Shown one piece after another: positions 47,842-51,084 of a DNA stretch of 51,084 bases (its first letter is position 1; every line of letters begins with the position of its first letter). The notes beneath the pieces are model-generated. The model worked only from the letters and a program-made list of their open reading frames with translations. It had not been told where the DNA came from and ran no database searches. Origin of the DNA: JAGOSA01 sp039795715 (GTDB lineage: Bacteria; Patescibacteriota; Minisyncoccia; Phycocordibacterales; UBA9973); assembly GCA_039795715.1 (NCBI GenBank), contig JBDKLD010000075.1:1-51084 (forward strand). Direction: 5' to 3'. A program made the translations under genes and the position numbers.

Positions 47842-49536
47842 ATGCCGCACTTTGACGAAGAAAAAGAGATAAAAAAAGTCGACGAACTCAAGAAGAAAGA
47901 AGAGGAAGAGCTCATCCAAATGCTCGCTGAGCAGAAATACCAAATACCCTACGTAAATCTCAGTAGCACTCCTATCGAAAACGAGGCTGTTCGCGCGATT
48001 CCCGAGAAAGAAGCCCGAGAAATAGAAGCTGCGCCTTTTAAAATTCTGGGAAAAACTATCCATGTTGCCGTGCATTCCCCTGAACGCATCGAGATCCAAG
48101 AGCTCTACAAAAACCTTATGAACAAGGGTCTTGATCCTATTTTCTATATGGCATCACGCGCGTCCTTGGAAAAAGTTTGGGATCGCTACAAAGAAATCTC
48201 ATACGCCGACAGAGTAAAGTCTGGCACGCTTGATATTTCCGGAGAGAGGCTTGTTGAACTCGGGAAGAATATCCATGTGATTTCCGATTTGACAACAATG
48301 ATTGAGAAAATTTCAACCGACGATAAGTCGCATAAGATTTCTCACATGCTCGAGATTATTCTAGCAGGCGCTATTTCACTAAATGCTTCTGATATTCATA
48401 TTGAGCCAGAGGAAAGCCGTGTTCGTCTCCGCTATCGACTCGATGGCGTGCTCGAAGATGTGCTTTTTTTCAACTATGACGTCTATAAATATTTAAATTC
48501 ACGCATCAAGCTTCTCTCTGGGATGAAGCTCACTGTGGTGAAAAATCAAGACGGTCGTTTCTCTATTTGGGTTGGTGAAAGTGAGATCTCAGTGCGTGTT
48601 TCGGCAATCCCGGGCGCATACGGTGAGTCTACTGTTATGCGTCTTTTGAATCCAAAATCCATTCAGGTGAACTTGGAAGAGCTTGGAATAGAGCCAAAGC
48701 TGTATAAAATTATTGAGCACGAAATCAAGAAACCAAACGGGCTCATCTTGATTACTGGCCCAACGGGCTCTGGTAAAACCACGACACTATACGCTTTTTT
48801 GCGGAAAATATATTCGGAAGAAATAAAAATCATAACTATCGAAGACCCGATCGAATACCATTTGCAGGGTATTACGCAAACGCAGACTGACCACAAGAAA
48901 GGCTACACATTTATCGAGGGTTTGCGCTCGGCGCTCCGCCAAGATCCTGATGTCATCATGGTCGGTGAAATCCGTGACTCTGAAACTGCCAAAATCGCTG
49001 TTGAGTCCGCACTCACTGGTCACTTGGTTTTCTCAACGCTCCACACCAACAACGCCGGTGGTGTCATTCCCAGACTCATCGACCTCGAAGTTAATGCCAA
49101 AATTTTGGTTTCCGCGCTCACGCTTTCTATGGCACAGCGTCTTATTCGTAAACTTTGCCCTATCTGCCGAGAGAAACGTGACCCAACCCCCGAAGAGGAA
49201 GTGATAATACGGAAAATCCTAAATGAAGCTGTTGCAGAGAAGAAAAATATTGAGGCTTATGGCGTTAAAGCTGATCAGAAAATTGAGCTTTCTATACCGA
49301 AAGGTTGTGATAAATGTAACAAAGGCTATAAGGGACGTATTGGAGTTTTTGAAGCTATTTATACTGATGAAAATTTAGAAAAATTGATTCCGACAAATCC
49401 TTCGGAGCGTGATATCAAAAAAATCGCTGAAGCTCAAGGTACGCTCGATATGAAAGAAGACGGCATAGTTAAAGTTTTGAATGGTGTGACGTCGCTCGAA
49501 GAACTGACGAGTGTGGTGGATCTTGATGAGGAATAA
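47842..49536 (+). CDS. pilB: PilB/GspE-type pilus extension ATPase
   Basis: A 564-residue secretion-type ATPase that powers type IV pilus extension. The N-terminal domain holds QIPYVNLSSTPI. The ATPase has Walker A GPTGSGKTT, Asp box IEDPIEYHLQGITQTQ, Walker B RQDPDVIMVGEIRD and His box TGHLVFSTLHTNNA. The zinc-binding Cys pairs are CPIC and, after a ~45-residue insert, CDKC. With the PilM-like protein at 5,677 it indicates a pilus used for attachment or DNA uptake, as in other CPR bacteria. Confidence 0.96.
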   Translation: MPHFDEEKEIKKVDELKKKEEEELIQMLAEQKYQIPYVNLSSTPIENEAVRAIPEKEAREIEAAPFKILGKTIHVAVHSPERIEIQELYKNLMNKGLDPIFYMASRASLEKVWDRYKEISYADRVKSGTLDISGERLVELGKNIHVISDLTTMIEKISTDDKSHKISHMLEIILAGAISLNASDIHIEPEESRVRLRYRLDGVLEDVLFFNYDVYKYLNSRIKLLSGMKLTVVKNQDGRFSIWVGESEISVRVSAIPGAYGESTVMRLLNPKSIQVNLEELGIEPKLYKIIEHEIKKPNGLILITGPTGSGKTTTLYAFLRKIYSEEIKIITIEDPIEYHLQGITQTQTDHKKGYTFIEGLRSALRQDPDVIMVGEIRDSETAKIAVESALTGHLVFSTLHTNNAGGVIPRLIDLEVNAKILVSALTLSMAQRLIRKLCPICREKRDPTPEEEVIIRKILNEAVAEKKNIEAYGVKADQKIELSIPKGCDKCNKGYKGRIGVFEAIYTDENLEKLIPTNPSERDIKKIAEAQGTLDMKEDGIVKVLNGVTSLEELTSVVDLDEE

Positions 49537-49847
49537 AAAAAGGCCTTAAATCTCCAAACAATCCTTATATTCCGGAGAATAAAAGTAAAGATATTTTGAA
49601 GGATAGCCCCAGGAACACAGCCGAAGCCATGCACCAAGACGTCCTTCGCAATACCCTATAGACGTTGATCCGATTGCTTAGAGATTCAAGACCTCTTCTT
49701 GAATTTCTGATATTATTCTAATTGTAGTTTGGTGGCAAAAAAGTACCCGACTTACCTGTGTGGAAGCCTGTGGATAAAATGTGAATTGTGGGGATAACCA
49801 CTTTTTAGCCTTAAAATCTGGGATGAGTATAGCATAGCCAAAATTTT
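49537..49847. other. Gap between pilB and ruvB with DnaA-box-like sites
   Basis: No gene is seen. GAAGGA (about 49,600) can pair with TCCTTC (about 49,645) around a 40-nt stretch, a possible RNA structure. TGTGGATAA (49769-49777) is a perfect DnaA box on the minus strand and TGGGGATAA (49789-49797) a near match, both in the ruvB upstream region. Confidence 0.35.
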
Positions 49848-50867
49848 ATGTCAATAGACCAAGAGAAAACAAAAAAACCTGCCGATGACGGTTTCCTCGA
49901 CGTCACACTCCGTCCTGCTAAATGGGACGAGTATATTGGGCAGGGTCACATCAAGGAAAACCTGCGTATTTTACTTGACGCCGCCGAAGGTCGTGGTCAT
50001 ACAGCAGAGCACATTCTCTTTTACGGACCACCAGGGCTCGGCAAAACCACCCTCGCTCACCTCATCGCCAAGGAAACCGGCAGAAATATCAAAGTTACTT
50101 CCGGGCCTGCAATAGAGCGTGTCGGCGATCTGGCTTCTATCCTCACCAACCTCACCCCTGGTGACATTCTTTTTATCGATGAAATACACAGACTCAATAA
50201 ACTTATCGAAGAAGTCCTCTACCCTGCCATGGAAGGTGGAACCCTCGACATCGTGATCGGCAAAGGTCCTTCGGCTCGCACCATTCAGCTCGAGCTTCCA
50301 CCATTTACGCTCATCGCGGCGACAACTCGCATTTCCCTTCTGTCGTCGCCTCTTCGTTCACGTTTTTCTGGTGGCACATTCCGCCTCGAATACTACACAC
50401 CGGAAGAAATTGAGAAAATCATCGAACGTTCAGCAAAAATTTTGGAAATCGAACTCAACAACGAAGCAAAAAGTGAAATCGCCAAACGTAGCCGTCGCAC
50501 ACCTCGCACAGCAAACTATTTTCTCAAGCGTGTTCGCGACTACGCACAAGTTCACAAAACCGACGCTGGCACTGATGCCGCAAAAAAAGCGCTCGCACTT
50601 CTCGGTGTTGATGAATTTGGACTCAACCAAACTGATAGACATATGCTCGAAGTCCTCATAGAAAAATTCCATGGCGGACCAGTTGGTGTCAAAACAATTG
50701 CCGCTGCGACCAGTGAGGAGGAAGGGACAATCGAAGAAGTCATCGAGCCATACCTTTTACAAATCGGCTTTCTCGAACGCACACCACGCGGACGAACCGC
50801 AACCAAACGCGCATACGACCACCTCGGTTTTGAGTGGAAAGAGCCGAAGCAAGACTCGCTCATATGA
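49848..50867 (+). CDS. ruvB: Holliday junction branch migration ATPase RuvB
   Basis: A 339-residue AAA+ helicase. Start region LRPAKWDEYIGQGHIKENLRILLDAA, Walker A FYGPPGLGKTTLA, Walker B ILFIDEIHRLN, sensor 1 LIAATTRISLLSSPLRSRF with the arginine finger, and the winged-helix end GGPVGVKTIAAATSEEEGTIEEVIEPYLLQIGFLERTPRGR. It drives branch migration with RuvA (34,914). Its stop overlaps the ruvC ATG (ATGA), so the two are co-translated. Confidence 0.98.
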   Translation: MSIDQEKTKKPADDGFLDVTLRPAKWDEYIGQGHIKENLRILLDAAEGRGHTAEHILFYGPPGLGKTTLAHLIAKETGRNIKVTSGPAIERVGDLASILTNLTPGDILFIDEIHRLNKLIEEVLYPAMEGGTLDIVIGKGPSARTIQLELPPFTLIAATTRISLLSSPLRSRFSGGTFRLEYYTPEEIEKIIERSAKILEIELNNEAKSEIAKRSRRTPRTANYFLKRVRDYAQVHKTDAGTDAAKKALALLGVDEFGLNQTDRHMLEVLIEKFHGGPVGVKTIAAATSEEEGTIEEVIEPYLLQIGFLERTPRGRTATKRAYDHLGFEWKEPKQDSLI

Positions 50868-51084
50868 AAATAATTGGTATTGATCCGGGTTTTGATCGCA
50901 ACGGGATAGCTATTATTGAGCGCGGGGGGAAAAAAGATGAACTAGTTTTTTCTTTGCTCATACAAACAGACAATAAAGAAGTATCTTCGCTTCGGCTAGC
51001 TTCTATTGCCGAACAACTTGAAAAAATTTTAAGCGACCACAAACCTGATTTACTCATCATTGAACAATTATTTTTATCCAAAAA
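50864..51084 (+). CDS. ruvC: Crossover junction endodeoxyribonuclease RuvC, cut by window end
   Basis: The first 73 codons of RuvC are present. MKIIGIDPGFDRNGIAIIE supplies the first catalytic Asp in GIDPG, and PDLLIIEQLFLSK holds the second catalytic Glu (IIEQLF). The rest lies beyond 51084. It overlaps ruvB by four bases, completing the resolvase operon ruvB-ruvC, with ruvA about 14 kb away. Confidence 0.92.
   Translation, partial: MKIIGIDPGFDRNGIAIIERGGKKDELVFSLLIQTDNKEVSSLRLASIAEQLEKILSDHKPDLLIIEQLFLSK

Overview
The window looks like a chromosome segment of a Patescibacteria (CPR) bacterium, most likely a Parcubacteria-type lineage. This is inferred from the gene set and not from a search. 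The set includes PilM- and PilB-like type IV pilus genes, a DUF5652 protein, many one-TM proteins of unknown function, a PolA with almost no 3'-5' exonuclease region, and compact information-processing genes. TGA is used as a stop in several genes (ruvB, the HNH gene, the dehydroquinate-synthase-like gene), so the code 25 lineages are unlikely. Many genes have a -10 hexamer only 6-8 nt before the ATG and no Shine-Dalgarno sequence, which suggests widespread leaderless mRNAs.

Layout. 1-7,940: core genes with tRNA-His, Leu, Val and Arg, bL19, an RluA-type pseudouridine synthase, pilM-like, a tRNA-binding OB protein and ruvX. 8,000-14,020: an apparently integrated element abutting tRNA-Ser(UGA). 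It carries a large serine recombinase whose stop lies inside the tRNA gene, a GerMN-domain protein, a filamentous-phage-type Rep, a SpoVG-like protein and a coiled-coil protein. 14,070-17,000: accessory genes (GNAT, a TM protein, a divergent dehydroquinate-synthase-like enzyme, an ADP-ribosyltransferase-like protein between two 53-bp repeats) and a tRNA-like relic. 16,988-19,204: a two-gene operon of an XRE-HTH/GTP cyclohydrolase II/phosphoribosylanthranilate-isomerase-like fusion plus a methyltransferase. 19,400-22,200: a small membrane protein, an ORF6N protein with palindromes embedded in its gene, an AlkD-like glycosylase, a SWIB protein and tRNA-Arg.

22,207-25,258 is the most striking part. 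It is a tight four-gene operon: SAM methyltransferase, a thymidylate-synthase homologue with the dCMP/CMP-type Asp, a LOG-like nucleotide N-glycosidase and FolD. The order of chemistry resembles pyrimidine antivitamin (bacimethrin/mildiomycin-type) synthesis: FolD supplies methylene-THF, the ThyA homologue hydroxymethylates a cytidylate, the LOG-like enzyme releases the base and the methyltransferase modifies it. Next to it lie two TrmB-family regulators and an ABC importer whose ATPase carries a TrmB-like sensor domain (25,394-30,617).

30,945-51,084: further methyltransferases, a DUF6915-like protein, a second tRNA-like gene, cyclophilin, a thioredoxin-like protein, bS20, ruvA-mutM, a TrmH/SpoU methylase, a secreted propeller/FN3/peptidoglycan-binding protein, tRNA-Lys, a ZIP transporter, a candidate structured RNA (about 40,000-40,220), holA-like, polA, tsaE, secreted proteins, pilB and ruvB-ruvC (ruvC is cut by the window end).
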